A DNA stretch of 59,592 bases, taken from positions 1 to 59,592 of the forward strand of contig CATABD010000006.1 of assembly GCA_949494735.1 (NCBI GenBank), in the 5' to 3' direction. Of the stretch, positions 15,819 through 24,042 are shown piece after piece. Position numbers and translations under genes: made by a program. This stretch comes from an uncultured Oscillospiraceae bacterium. Its GTDB lineage: Bacteria; Bacillota; Clostridia; Oscillospirales; Oscillospiraceae. The notes below the pieces were generated by a model that did not search any database, was not told where the DNA came from, and saw only the letters and a program-made list of their open reading frames with translations. Position 1 is the first letter of the stretch, and each line of letters opens with the position of its first letter.

Positions 15819-18141
15819 ACAGATTTTACAGAGCATGACTCTGGAGGATAAGATCGCCCTTTGCTCCGGTGAGAGCTTCTGGGAGACCAAGGCATATGAG
15901 AAATACGGCATCCCGGCCCTGTTCATGTGCGACGGCCCCCACGGTCTGCGCAAACAGGAGCGGGGCAGCGGCGCGGATATGCTGGGGGTGAACGAGTCCC
16001 GCCCCGCCACCTGCTTCCCCTCCGCTGCCACCACCGCCGCCAGCTGGGACCCGGCACTGCTGGAGGAGGTGGGCCGCGCCATTAGGGAGGAGGCCAGGGA
16101 ACAGGGCGTGGGGGTGGTGCTGGGCCCCAGCCTGAACCTGAAACGCAACCCCCTGTGCGGGCGGAACTTCGAGTATTTCTCCGAGGACCCCTATCTGGCA
16201 GGCAAGCTGGCGGCGGGCTTCATCCGGGGTGTGGAGGGCCAGGGGGTGGGTTCCAGCCTCAAGCACTTCGCCGCCAACTCCCAGGAACTCTCCCGTTTCA
16301 ATTCGGACAGCGTGATGGACCAGCGCACCCTGCGGGAGCTGTACCTGACCGCCTTTGAGACCGCCGTGAAGGAGGGCGGGCCCTCCACCGTCATGTGCGC
16401 CTACCCCAAGCTGAACGGCGTCCACTGCTCCGACAACAAAGAGCTGCTGACCGATATTCTGCGGACGGAATGGGGTTTTGACGGCATGGTGGTCACCGAC
16501 TGGGGGGCCATGAACGACCGGATCGAGGGCTTCCGTGCGGGGTGCGACCTGAATATGCCCGGCGGCAGCGCCTACATGGAAAAAGAGGTGCTGGCGGCGG
16601 TAAAGGCGGGGACGCTGCCGGAAAGCGCCGTGGATGACAGCGCCCGCCGGGTGCTGAAGCTGGTGTTCCGGGCGGCGGAGACGCTGAAAGTCCCGGCCTC
16701 CTACGACTACGACGCCCACCATGCGTTAGCCGCGAAAGCGGCGGAGCAAGGGGCGGTGCTGCTGAAAAATGAGGGGAATATTCTGCCGCTGAAAGAGGGG
16801 CAGACCGTGGCCCTCATCGGTCACATGGCGAAGGAGCTGCGCTTCCAGGGGGCTGGCTCCAGCCACATCAACCCCACGAAGATCACCAACCCCGTGGACG
16901 CCATGCCCAGCCTACCCTATGCCCCTGGCTGCGATGGGCGAGGAGACACCACGGACGACCTCATCGCGGAAGCGGTGGAACTGGCGAAACGGGTGGAGAT
17001 CCCCGTGGTGTTCGCCGGTCTGCCGGGGCGGTATGAGTCCGAGGGCTTTGACCGCGCCGATATGAAAATGCCCGCGGGACACCTGCGGCTCATCGACGCG
17101 GTGGCGAATGCCAACCCCAACACAGTGGTGGTGCTGCTGTGCGGGGCCTCCGTGGAGTGCCCCTGGGCGGACAAGGTTCGCGCCATCCTCTACATGGGGC
17201 TCCCTGGTCAGGCCGGGGGCGAGGCCATCGCTGGTCTGCTCTACGGCAGGGCCAACCCATCCGGCAAGCTGGCCGAGAGCTGGCCCGTGCGCTATGAGGA
17301 CTGTATATCTGCGCCCTATTATGGCAAAACAAAGGACGCCCTGTATCTGGAGGGCATCTACGTGGGTTACCGCTATTACGACAAGGCGGGCAAGGCCGTC
17401 CGCTGGCCCTTCGGGTACGGCTTGAGCTACACCAGTTTCTGCTACTCAGATTTGAGGGTGGAGGGCCGTACCGTATCCGTCACTGTGGCGAACACCGGGG
17501 ATATGGCCGGGGCAGAGGTGGTGCAGCTCTACGTCCGTCCACCCCGGAATGGTGTCCATCGCCCGGTGCGGGAGCTAAAGGGCTTCCAGAAGGTGTTCCT
17601 CCAGCCGGGGGAGGCCAAGACCGTTGATTTTGAACTGGACGACCGGGCCTTTGCCCTCTGGCAGGGTGGCTGGAAAATTCCCGCCGGAACCTACGGTGTG
17701 GAGATTGGCGGGCTGATTGCCCAGATCCAGGTGGACGGCGTCACCCTGCCCATCCCGGACTGGCAGAAGGGGAGCTGGTATGAGAGCTGCGCGGGCGCGC
17801 CCACCAAAGCGGGCTGGGAGGCCATGCTGGGCCGGAAGTACACGCTCACGATCCCTGAGAAGGGCCGCTTCACCATGGACAACACGGTGGAGGAGATGAA
17901 GGACCACTCCCTCATCATGAAGATCATGTACAAGGCGGTGGAGGGTACTATTGCCAAGGGCTTCGGGGGTAAAAAAGACTACGAAAACCCGGAGTTCCGG
18001 ATGCTGATGGCGTCCAGCGCGGGTTCACCCCTGCGGGCCATGCAGATATCCGGCGGGATGAAGGGCGGCGTTTTGCCTGGTATGCTGGAAATGGCGAACG
18101 GACACTATTTGCGGGGAATCAAAAGAATGATTACGGGATAG
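15805..18141 (+). CDS. GH3 beta-glucosidase, cytoplasmic, normal domain order
   Basis: The ATG follows TTGGAGGGA and gives 778 aa. The domain order is the usual one: TIM barrel with nucleophile Asp232 in VVTDWGAM and the KHF motif, alpha/beta sandwich (GAVLLKNEGNILPL), fibronectin-III-like domain near 560-640, then an extra ~100-residue C-terminal extension (from about 650) with unknown role. No signal peptide is present. It would remove beta-linked glucose after the rhamnosidase has acted, completing breakdown of rhamnosyl-glucosides. It is clearly different from the permuted, membrane-bound GH3 at 4987-8772, so the island carries one enzyme for outside and one for inside. Confidence 0.94.
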   Translation: MEKVEQILQSMTLEDKIALCSGESFWETKAYEKYGIPALFMCDGPHGLRKQERGSGADMLGVNESRPATCFPSAATTAASWDPALLEEVGRAIREEAREQGVGVVLGPSLNLKRNPLCGRNFEYFSEDPYLAGKLAAGFIRGVEGQGVGSSLKHFAANSQELSRFNSDSVMDQRTLRELYLTAFETAVKEGGPSTVMCAYPKLNGVHCSDNKELLTDILRTEWGFDGMVVTDWGAMNDRIEGFRAGCDLNMPGGSAYMEKEVLAAVKAGTLPESAVDDSARRVLKLVFRAAETLKVPASYDYDAHHALAAKAAEQGAVLLKNEGNILPLKEGQTVALIGHMAKELRFQGAGSSHINPTKITNPVDAMPSLPYAPGCDGRGDTTDDLIAEAVELAKRVEIPVVFAGLPGRYESEGFDRADMKMPAGHLRLIDAVANANPNTVVVLLCGASVECPWADKVRAILYMGLPGQAGGEAIAGLLYGRANPSGKLAESWPVRYEDCISAPYYGKTKDALYLEGIYVGYRYYDKAGKAVRWPFGYGLSYTSFCYSDLRVEGRTVSVTVANTGDMAGAEVVQLYVRPPRNGVHRPVRELKGFQKVFLQPGEAKTVDFELDDRAFALWQGGWKIPAGTYGVEIGGLIAQIQVDGVTLPIPDWQKGSWYESCAGAPTKAGWEAMLGRKYTLTIPEKGRFTMDNTVEEMKDHSLIMKIMYKAVEGTIAKGFGGKKDYENPEFRMLMASSAGSPLRAMQISGGMKGGVLPGMLEMANGHYLRGIKRMITG

Positions 18142-18258
18142 CGGCAAACATCATAGCAGTTTGCGTGCAGGAGATGTCTCATGGAATTGCGGGACAGAGA
18201 TCAAATAAACGCATACCCCCATGTTCTGTTCCGAGTGGAGATAAGCCGTAAAGCATGA

Positions 18259-18300
18259 GCAGGGCCATGACGGTTTTGTGCCGTCACGGCCCTGCTGTTT
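18259..18300. terminator. Terminator of the glycoside operon (convergent)
   Basis: GCAGGGCCATGACGG pairs with CCGTCACGGCCCTGC (one G-U) over a seven-base loop, between the GH3 gene and the convergent ATPase gene. The T-run is weak (GTTTG). Confidence 0.7.
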
Positions 18301-18314
18301 GCAAGTATTCCGTT

Positions 18315-19544
18315 TCAAATTAACGCGATGGGAACAATCAGGTTATCCTGGTCAAAGGCTCCCAGTTTGTCGGCCATACACAGCACCGCGCCAGTTCCGC
18401 GCTGTAAGGGCGACTTTTCGATGAGCTCAAATACTTTTGTCAGTTTCTTCGGCGGCGCGGCCATCTTTTTGATTTCGATGGGAAACAGCTTGCCGTCCTG
18501 CTCCAGTAGCAGGTCGATCTCCCGGGCATCCTTGTCCCGATAGTAATACAGGAACGGCTCCTGTCCGGCATTCTGATAGGTTTTCATGATCTCCGCTACC
18601 GCGTAATTTTCCAGAAGCGCGCCGCTCATGGCCCCGTTCATGGCCGTCTCCGGGCTGCTCCAGCGGGTGAGGTAGCACACCAAGCCGGTGTCGTAGAAAT
18701 ACAGCTTGGGGGTGGACACCGTCCGTTTCAGCACATTGTTGGAGTAGGGGCGGAGCAGGAACACAATGCCCAGCGCCTCCAGGATGTGGAGCCAGCTTTT
18801 GGCCGTGGCCTGGTCGATTTCGGCGTCGTCCGAGATACCCTTGTAGTTGACCTGCTGGCCGGTACGGGCGGCGGCGGCCCGCAGGAAGCCCAAAAACTTC
18901 AAATCGTCAATGCCGGCGGAGAGCCGCCGAACGTCCCGGTCCAGGTAGGTGCTGATATAACTGGAGTAGAAGATGTTTGGGTTGGCATATTGTCCGCTGG
19001 CCAAGGCGGGCATCCCGCCGGTGAAAATGCGCTGGAAGATAGCGGGGGTGTCCAGGGCCGGACGGGCGGCCTGCCGCTGGGTTAGGGCGGACAGATCCAC
19101 CCGGAAGGGAGTTGTGCCGCTGTCCGCGATAAGCTCACCGTAGGACAGCGGGGAGAGCTGCAGTAGCGCCACCCGGCCCGCGAGCGATTCCTGGACACCC
19201 TCCATCATGGAAAAAAGCTGGGAGCCGGTCAGCCAAAAATCTCCGGGATGGCGGCGCTCGTCTACCATCATTTTGATGTAGGGGAACAGCTCCGGGGCAT
19301 ATTGCACCTCGTCGATGAGCAGGGGAGGGCGGTGGAGCTGGAAGAACATCTTCGGGTCGGTTTTTGCCAGCTCCCGCACGGTTAGATCGTCCAGTGTAAT
19401 GGTCTCCCGGCCCCGGCCCTCCTTTTGGGCCAGATGTTCCAGCATGGTGGTTTTGCCCACCTGACGGGGGCCGGTCACCAGAAGAATGGGGTACTGCGTG
19501 TTGATCTGCTCTAATATGTGTTCCATATGGCGGGCAATATACAT
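18315..19544 (-). CDS. AAA ATPase with DUF4143 C-terminal domain
   Basis: The protein is about 409-412 aa; four consecutive start codons (GTG and three ATG) follow GAGG. Walker A is GPRQVGKTT at about residue 28, and Walker B is PPLLIDEVQ. The arginine-containing segment FWLTGSQLF and the C-terminal DUF4143 region with EIDLLLEQDGKLFPIEIKK (PD-(D/E)XK-like pattern) are both present. Many genomes carry several paralogues. The function is not settled, and roles in DNA handling or stress/defence have been proposed for relatives. It is monocistronic and opposite to the glycoside operon. Confidence 0.9.
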   Translation of the reverse strand: MYIARHMEHILEQINTQYPILLVTGPRQVGKTTMLEHLAQKEGRGRETITLDDLTVRELAKTDPKMFFQLHRPPLLIDEVQYAPELFPYIKMMVDERRHPGDFWLTGSQLFSMMEGVQESLAGRVALLQLSPLSYGELIADSGTTPFRVDLSALTQRQAARPALDTPAIFQRIFTGGMPALASGQYANPNIFYSSYISTYLDRDVRRLSAGIDDLKFLGFLRAAAARTGQQVNYKGISDDAEIDQATAKSWLHILEALGIVFLLRPYSNNVLKRTVSTPKLYFYDTGLVCYLTRWSSPETAMNGAMSGALLENYAVAEIMKTYQNAGQEPFLYYYRDKDAREIDLLLEQDGKLFPIEIKKMAAPPKKLTKVFELIEKSPLQRGTGAVLCMADKLGAFDQDNLIVPIALI

Positions 19545-20018
19545 CATCATCACCTCGGCTATTACCTTAGTATAATCATATTATAGCCGAATTATAAGCG
19601 GGATGCAAGCGGAATCTGAAAAACCCATTTTTAATTATTTTAGTAAACTGTGTACCGCTATTATATCATACATACCAATGCATCTGCTTTATCAAAAGTA
19701 AGATATCAAGAAGATTTCAAGAAATGGGCAATATTATGACAATGGTATTGAGATGGAAGAAAAGACGAGCATTGGTCTATGCATCATAACAGAGCCTACG
19801 TCTAAAACACAATCTTCAAGGCAAGTGACAAATTGACGTAATGTGCGCTTAATGGTGGTATTCAGAAGTCATATTAGATCAGACAACGGTCTGCGAAAAG
19901 TAGCCCGTGGAGTTATCTTAATGCGGATTAAGGCGCGTGGATCAAGCGGCGCATCAATGAACAAGGATAAGCTGAATGGAGCATTCTAAGCATAAAACGC
20001 ATTTTTAAAAATTTTGTA
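19545..20018. other. AT-rich gene-free stretch
   Basis: Base composition changes sharply here from GC-rich to AT-rich. All frames are interrupted and I see no gene, tRNA or hairpin of note. The stretch could hold decayed coding DNA but nothing is recognisable. It ends at the strong promoter for the next module. Confidence 0.7.
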
Positions 20019-20047
20019 TTGACATGGAGATTCAGCGGGTGTATATT
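20019..20047 (+). promoter_or_regulatory. Consensus promoter of the AT-rich module
   Basis: TTGACA, exactly 17 bp, TATATT. It lies 44 bp upstream of the 130-aa gene and should give strong constitutive transcription unless repressed. Confidence 0.8.
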
Positions 20048-20090
20048 GAAGAAGTAGAGAATCGTAAACACATGATGGGAGTGCTGCACA

Positions 20091-20483
20091 ATGAGTGAAC
20101 TAAGTGGGTTTTCGATAGTGTCCTTTGGCGGAACAGGCCCCCTTGCATCTGTTACACGGAATGGAGTTACTTTTAACAAGGCTGCAGTGGATAGGATGAG
20201 TGGAACACAGTATGTTTTGTTGCTTTTAGATGAGAGCACAAAGCGGTTTGCTATCCAAAAGTGCACACAGAACACACCACAAGCTATGCCTTTTGTAGCT
20301 GCAATCAAGAAAGGTGCTCCCAGTGTCAGGTGGGGTTCCAAGGAGTTCCTAAAGATTATTAAACGTCTCACGGGATGGCCCTTGGAGGATAAGGACTGTA
20401 AAGGTTTCAAAGTTCCAGGCGAATACCAGAGATCGGACAACGCCATGATTTTTGACCTAACCAAAGCAATTCCCATCGTCTAA
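20091..20483 (+). CDS. Small protein of unknown function, first gene of AT-rich module
   Basis: The 130-aa protein is soluble, mixed alpha/beta and of no family I recognise. The ATG follows a weak GGGAG site (ATGGGAGTGCTGCAC). The region YVLLLLDESTKRFAIQKC looks like a beta-hairpin core, and GAPSVRWGSKEFLKIIKRLTG a helix with conserved-looking Trp and Lys. It is driven by a consensus promoter and separated from the DUF4417 gene by a ~217-bp leader-like region with alternative hairpins. The codon use is AT-rich, unlike the glycoside genes, which suggests separate acquisition. Confidence 0.75.
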   Translation: MSELSGFSIVSFGGTGPLASVTRNGVTFNKAAVDRMSGTQYVLLLLDESTKRFAIQKCTQNTPQAMPFVAAIKKGAPSVRWGSKEFLKIIKRLTGWPLEDKDCKGFKVPGEYQRSDNAMIFDLTKAIPIV

Positions 20484-20587
20484 ATTGCGGTATTCTCTAC
20501 AATTAAGAAAGGAGATGGGGCTATTGATTGAAGTAAGAATAAGAACACGCAATCCACTGCGGGCACAGTAGATAGCGTGTTCTTGCG

Positions 20588-20645
20588 GGAGTGGAGCGGT
20601 GTCACAGGCGACACATTTCCATTACTATTGTAACACCGCCACTCC
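20588..20645 (+). promoter_or_regulatory. Two mutually exclusive hairpins before the DUF4417 gene
   Basis: A long stem pairs GGAGTGGAGCGGTGT (20588-20602) with ACACCGCCACTCC (20633-20645). The same GTGTC (20599-20603) can instead pair with GACAC (20610-20614) as a small local hairpin. The long form is followed by TATTTTGC and could end transcription, so this may be an attenuator or an intrinsic terminator within the module. Confidence 0.5.
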
Positions 20646-20700
20646 TATTTTGCAAGTCTCAATACATCTGTAAATTCTACAAAATTGAAAGTTTTTAGGA

Positions 20701-21378
20701 GTGGTATTTCTGAAAGAAAAAAACTATTCTGCGCGTCAACGACCTACTGATTGTTGGAATGCGCGGTTATTGGAATGTGCAACCTATACTGACAGATGGG
20801 AGTTCCCAGTTTTTCCATGTGCAAATGCAATACCAACCGAGCTGCACTCATTTCGATATATTGATTCAAACGTGAGTAATTCATCATGGATCCATTTTTA
20901 TGGATTTGATGAGTACCTGGAAGATGTGTGGGATAACCCAGAAATCTGGGCAACCCGGCTCAAGAGATTTGCTGGCGTTATCTCTCCAGACTTAAGCATT
21001 TATCGCGATATGCCCCTTGCTCAACAGATTTACAATGTCTACCGCAATCGTGTCCTTGCACATTGGTTCGCACAAAAAGGAATTTCGGTTATCCACAATG
21101 TCCGTTGTGCAGACCAAAGGTCATTTGACTTTGCCTTTGAAGGTATTGAACGAAACGGTACAATATGCGTTAGTACATCTGGAATTCTGTTTGATAGAGA
21201 GGATCGCACTGTTTTTATCCATGGATTTGATGCTATGATGAAAGTATTGTCTCCGCAGACGGTTCTTGTTTATGGTTCGATGCCTTCTGATATCTTCGGA
21301 AAGCACGTGGCTGGAAATGCTCGCTTCGTCCAATACGATATTGATACACAGAAAGCGCATCAGAGAGGTGATTGCTGA
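20701..21378 (+). CDS. DUF4417 family protein
   Basis: The 225-aa protein matches the DUF4417 pattern seen in Firmicutes phages and islands. The conserved stretch FAGVISPDLSIYRDMPLAQQ is followed by YRNRVLAHWFAQKGISVIHNVRC and SFDFAFEGI. The function is unknown; the family is often next to a small Gly-rich protein, as here. The start is uncertain: GTG 20701 is fused to the AGGAG site, and an in-frame CTG at 20710 has better spacing. The stop overlaps the start of the next gene (TGATG), so both are coupled. Confidence 0.82.
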   Translation: MVFLKEKNYSARQRPTDCWNARLLECATYTDRWEFPVFPCANAIPTELHSFRYIDSNVSNSSWIHFYGFDEYLEDVWDNPEIWATRLKRFAGVISPDLSIYRDMPLAQQIYNVYRNRVLAHWFAQKGISVIHNVRCADQRSFDFAFEGIERNGTICVSTSGILFDREDRTVFIHGFDAMMKVLSPQTVLVYGSMPSDIFGKHVAGNARFVQYDIDTQKAHQRGDC

Positions 21379-21830
21379 TGGGCGGCGGTACATCTGGATT
21401 GTTTCCCGCTACAAAAGGAGCTAAACCTCATCAGATGAGTTTAACGCCTGATCCCGTTTCTGTTTATCATCGCAGGCCTACTTATGCCATAGGCAGAGAC
21501 GGGGACGGTGGGACAGAAATTGGTGGAGTTGCTGGGGAAAGCGTTGGGATTGCAATAAGGACTCGTACTCTTTTATTGACACCTTCTGATGTATTAAGGA
21601 AGTGTCTGCATTGGCGTATAGGCGCTGTCAGCGAAGGAGCTTTGGTACGCTGGATTCAAGGCAAGCTTAATAACGGTCGGTGCCATATGGTGCCACCGCA
21701 ACTCCGATTTGCACTAAGAGAGTATGTGTCCAAACTAAAAGCGGCAAGGCCTGTTGGGAAAGGCTACGATATAGCAACATTTCACACACTTATTGTTCAA
21801 TTAGAGAAAGAGTTAGAGTCCATGAAATGA
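21378..21830 (+). CDS. 150-aa partner of the DUF4417 protein
   Basis: The protein begins MGGGTSGLFPATKGAKPHQM. A short Gly-rich start of this kind is common in the gene directly downstream of DUF4417 in phages and islands. The ATG at 21378 overlaps the DUF4417 stop. The middle contains Arg-rich and helical segments (RKCLHWRIGAVSEGALVRWI) and the C-terminus a helix ending in KELESMK. No catalytic motif is visible. Given the coupling, it probably acts with the DUF4417 protein. The joint function is not known. Confidence 0.75.
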   Translation: MGGGTSGLFPATKGAKPHQMSLTPDPVSVYHRRPTYAIGRDGDGGTEIGGVAGESVGIAIRTRTLLLTPSDVLRKCLHWRIGAVSEGALVRWIQGKLNNGRCHMVPPQLRFALREYVSKLKAARPVGKGYDIATFHTLIVQLEKELESMK

Positions 21831-21885
21831 TAACGTTTGCTCCCCTGCTGTCCACTTTGCCCGAAGTGACAGCAGGGTGTTATCA
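21828..21885 (+). terminator. Nested inverted repeat ending the DUF4417 transcript
   Basis: An outer pair TGATAAC/GTTATCA encloses an inner pair CCTGCTGTC/GACAGCAGG, starting at the stop codon of the 150-aa gene. There is no U-run. It likely marks the transcript end. Confidence 0.6.
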
Positions 21886-22113
21886 TGCACTATATCACTT
21901 TAGCTCCATTTTTTGAAACAATCGTTGTGGAACCTTGCCGCCAGGCTTATCCATTGCTTTTAGGCAAGGGGCAGTTGTCAGGCATTTGGATTGGCAGTAT
22001 AATGTAGAAGCAATATGTAATTGATTTTAGCTGCAATGAGCAGACACGGCACGGTCTTTGTAGAAAACATGGCAATGTGCTAGTTTATTTATGAGCGAGG
22101 AGAAGGTAACACC

Positions 22114-22662
22114 GTGGAAAATTTACAAATGGTTTTGGCAATTATAAATATTGCTGCGATTATTATAATTCCTATTGCGGCAGTATTTACAGGGCAGTTA
22201 TTACAAAATAGAAGTCAAAGACGCGATGATAAGCTAAATATTTTTAAGATATTGATGGTTAATCGGTATGGTTGGTCTGATGAGAGCGTTCGTGCTATGA
22301 ATATCATTGAGATTGTTTTTGCGGATGATGAGTGTGTTCTTAAGGCATGGCGGGAATTTTATGATAAGAGTTGTATCAATAATCCGGATGAAATGCAGAT
22401 AAAGAAGATGCAAACAGCCAAAGATAAATTGCTGGAGGCGATGGCACAATCTTTGGGCTACAGGGAGAAAATAACATGGGAAACAATTCAGAATCCCTAC
22501 ATACCAAAGGGCATGGCCGATGCTATGCAACAACAGCAAGTGATTCAAACCGGACAAGTTGAGTTAGCCAAAGCCGCAGGTATATTTGCACAAATGATTG
22601 ATGCCAACGTAGCAGGTCAACAGTCCGAACGTAGGCAAGTAAAAAATGGTGAAAAGGGATGA
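22114..22662 (+). CDS. Membrane-anchored DUF6680-like protein
   Basis: The GTG start follows GAGGAGAAGG and gives 182 aa. Residues about 5-28 form one hydrophobic membrane segment (AIINIAAIIIIPIAAVF). A basic patch (NRSQRRDDKL) and a helical cytoplasmic domain follow, with the pattern FKILMVNRYGWSDESVRAMNIIEIVF and AWREFYDK. This resembles DUF6680-type proteins often found in defence islands, but I am only moderately sure of the family. It is the last gene before the right attachment site, the usual position for island cargo, and shares the AT-rich composition of the DUF4417 genes. Confidence 0.75.
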   Translation: MENLQMVLAIINIAAIIIIPIAAVFTGQLLQNRSQRRDDKLNIFKILMVNRYGWSDESVRAMNIIEIVFADDECVLKAWREFYDKSCINNPDEMQIKKMQTAKDKLLEAMAQSLGYREKITWETIQNPYIPKGMADAMQQQQVIQTGQVELAKAAGIFAQMIDANVAGQQSERRQVKNGEKG

Positions 22663-22686
22663 GGTCAGCCTGGCTATGTTCCAAAA

Positions 22687-22710
22687 GAAACCGACACAAA
22701 ACCGACACAG
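22687..22710. promoter_or_regulatory. Putative integrase arm-type sites, right end
   Basis: Two copies of (GAA)ACCGACAC in tandem match the cluster at 214-240 beside int. Same motif, same orientation, just inside the other end of the island. The role is inferred. Confidence 0.55.
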
Positions 22711-22849
22711 GCATCAAAAAACATACTTTTTTAAGCAGCGGTAAGAGGCAGCGGAAAACATGAAAAAACCCTTCAACCAATTGCGGTGTAATGGGTTGAA
22801 GGCAACAAGGCAGAATAGACAACAACAAGCTATAACAGCTTTTTTGTAG

Positions 22850-22894
22850 TTGGTAAGGATGAGGTCTCCAGTTCAAATCTGGATAGCAGCTCCA
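22850..22894 (+). repeat. attR: tRNA-Thr 3' end, direct-repeat copy 2
   Basis: The 45 bases are identical to the tRNA-Thr 3' portion (71-115), but the preceding sequence cannot form the rest of a tRNA. It marks the right end of island 1 and at the same time the left att of the second element. Confidence 0.93.
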
Positions 22895-22897
22895 GTG

Positions 22898-22935
22898 AAA
22901 CCCGTTGTCCCGCAAGGGATAGCGGGTTTTTTCTA
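22898..22935 (+). terminator. Terminator behind attR
   Basis: AACCCG and CGGGTT pair around an inner GTCCCGCAAGGGATA hairpin and are followed by TTTTTTCT. In the original locus it probably terminated the tRNA-Thr transcript or the element end. Confidence 0.6.
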
Positions 22936-22959
22936 TGGTTTTTTCCCTTATGTTTTCCC

Positions 22960-23139
22960 TTATTGGCCCAAAACGTCCTTGATGTAACTCTCCATGCGGC
23001 GGGCGCTCTCCTGTTTCATTTGGTCAGTGACGTGCCCGTACACGTCCAGGGTAAAGGCGGCGGTGGCGTGGCCGAGATTGCCTTGCACCGTCTTGATATC
23101 GTCCCCGGAACGGATGGAGGCCACGGCGTAGGAGTGCCC
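22960..23139 (-). pseudogene. Last 59 codons of a second tyrosine integrase
   Basis: The reverse strand encodes the end of a tyrosine recombinase. Coding is open from the HSYA of the (HxLR)HSYA box through LGHATAAFTLDVYGHVT, with the second catalytic His and the Tyr nucleophile, to a stop at 22960. A stop codon lies immediately upstream of the retained part, where sequence identity with the family ends. Everything before the HxLR arginine is therefore gone and the enzyme is dead. Position and orientation beside attR mirror those of the intact int of island 1. It is the leftover of the integrase that placed element 2 at the same tRNA. Confidence 0.9.
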
Positions 23140-23145
23140 TTATGT

Positions 23146-23208
23146 CATAATAAAGACAAATTGGAAAGCCCTTGTGCCGCAACGGGTTTCGGGTTTGTCT
23201 TTATTCTT
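23146..23208. repeat. Inverted repeat at the left edge of element 2
   Basis: AATAAAGACAAA and TTTGTCTTTATT form a 12-bp perfect inverted repeat with an inner CCCTTG/CGGGTT pairing, followed by CTTTTT. It directly follows the integrase break. It may be a terminator or the edge of the DNA that replaced the integrase 5' part. Confidence 0.6.
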
Positions 23209-23309
23209 TTTCCACTCAAAAGGTCCTTAAAAAGGAGGACTGCGAAGGGGGGTGATAATTGCTTATGTCACGTTAGCGACAAATTTTTTGAATTAGGAGG
23301 AGGTCAAAA

Positions 23310-23912
23310 ATGGGAGCCTGGGGCATCACTATGAGACAAAGTGACTATGGCCTGGACCTGTTGAGGGCCATTGTAGAGGCACAACTGAAGAAGGTGGACT
23401 TTGCCGCTTTCAACGTGACAGACGCCATTGAACTGCTGCGGAAGGATATTCTGGAAGAAATCAAACGGACCAACCAAAGCTGTCCCCCGGAGAAGCTGGA
23501 CTTCTACATCAGCGAAAATTTTCCGCGAGACTTCGCTCAGGCGGCGCTCCTGATTGGGGAGTGTCTGGCCGACTACTACCGCACCGGGGAGTTGACCGTC
23601 ACCGAGTATGCTGGCGAGAACTGCACCCCGGTAGACCATCACGTTAGAGAGATTGTTGTGACAAAAGATGATCTGGCGCTTCTTCTGGATGAACTTCAGA
23701 AAGTGCAGGATCCTGGGCATGAGCTATATCAATCATGGATTCGAGACAGTGACCGCGAAAAATGGCTGGCCCACATTCAAGCCCTCCAGCAGACCTTACA
23801 GAAGGGCAGTCAAAGAAAACCGTCCATAGCCAACCAGCTCAAAAGTGCTGTCGAGCTGGTAAAGGAGCAGCCGGTCCAACCGAAAGCCCCCTTAAACCGA
23901 GGCAGCAGATAG
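23310..23912 (+). CDS. Unknown element protein with KPS tail
   Basis: The 200-aa protein starts MGAWGITMRQSDYG after AGGAGGAGG. The MGAWG opening resembles that of immunity-type DUF4259 proteins, but the rest does not clearly follow. The body is helical with many acidic residues and no catalytic motif. The C-terminus, from K-P-S at 23817, carries the tail found in eight other proteins of this element (KPSIANQLKSAV, then a Pro/Lys-rich end). It is first in the element and followed by two terminators, so it is its own transcript. Function unknown. Confidence 0.75.
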   Translation: MGAWGITMRQSDYGLDLLRAIVEAQLKKVDFAAFNVTDAIELLRKDILEEIKRTNQSCPPEKLDFYISENFPRDFAQAALLIGECLADYYRTGELTVTEYAGENCTPVDHHVREIVVTKDDLALLLDELQKVQDPGHELYQSWIRDSDREKWLAHIQALQQTLQKGSQRKPSIANQLKSAVELVKEQPVQPKAPLNRGSR

Positions 23913-23924
23913 GTTGCATTTCAG

Positions 23925-23966
23925 CCCGCCCTCAACTGACTAATCATCAGTTGAGGGCGGGTCTTT
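23925..23966 (+). terminator. Terminator after the 23310 gene
   Basis: A 15-bp perfect stem (CCCGCCCTCAACTGA / TCAGTTGAGGGCGGG) with a seven-base loop, followed by TCTTTT. Confidence 0.9.
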
Positions 23967-23987
23967 TGCGTTTTTCAGATATTTCCT

Positions 23988-24022
23988 GCCCCGGCGACTA
24001 ACACAGTCACCGGGGCTTTTTT
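23988..24022 (+). terminator. Second terminator directly before repA
   Basis: GCCCCGGCGACT pairs with AGTCACCGGGGC (one G-U) over five bases and is followed by TTTTTT. Only eight bases separate it from the repA ribosome binding site. It shields repA from upstream transcription, or acts as an attenuator in its leader. Confidence 0.85.
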
Positions 24023-24042
24023 CATGTTTGGAGGAATTGGTC

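Larger units (their letters stand above)
22663..22959. other. Right end of island 1 and junction with element 2
   Basis: No gene is present. The stretch holds the right arm-type sites, an inverted repeat (CCTTCAACC 22770-22778 / GGTTGAAGG 22794-22802), attR, a terminator hairpin, and an 11-bp direct repeat TTTTCCCTTAT at 22941-22951 and 22953-22963 beside the integrase remnant of element 2. Confidence 0.8.

Noticed and set aside
19690-19990. Insertion sequence remnant in the AT-rich gap
   Set aside because: Short basic peptides can be read, but no terminal repeats or transposase motifs could be recognised.
22850-22894. Second tRNA-Thr gene
   Set aside because: Only the 3' 45 bases are present; the acceptor 5' strand and D arm are missing, so it is an attachment-site copy.
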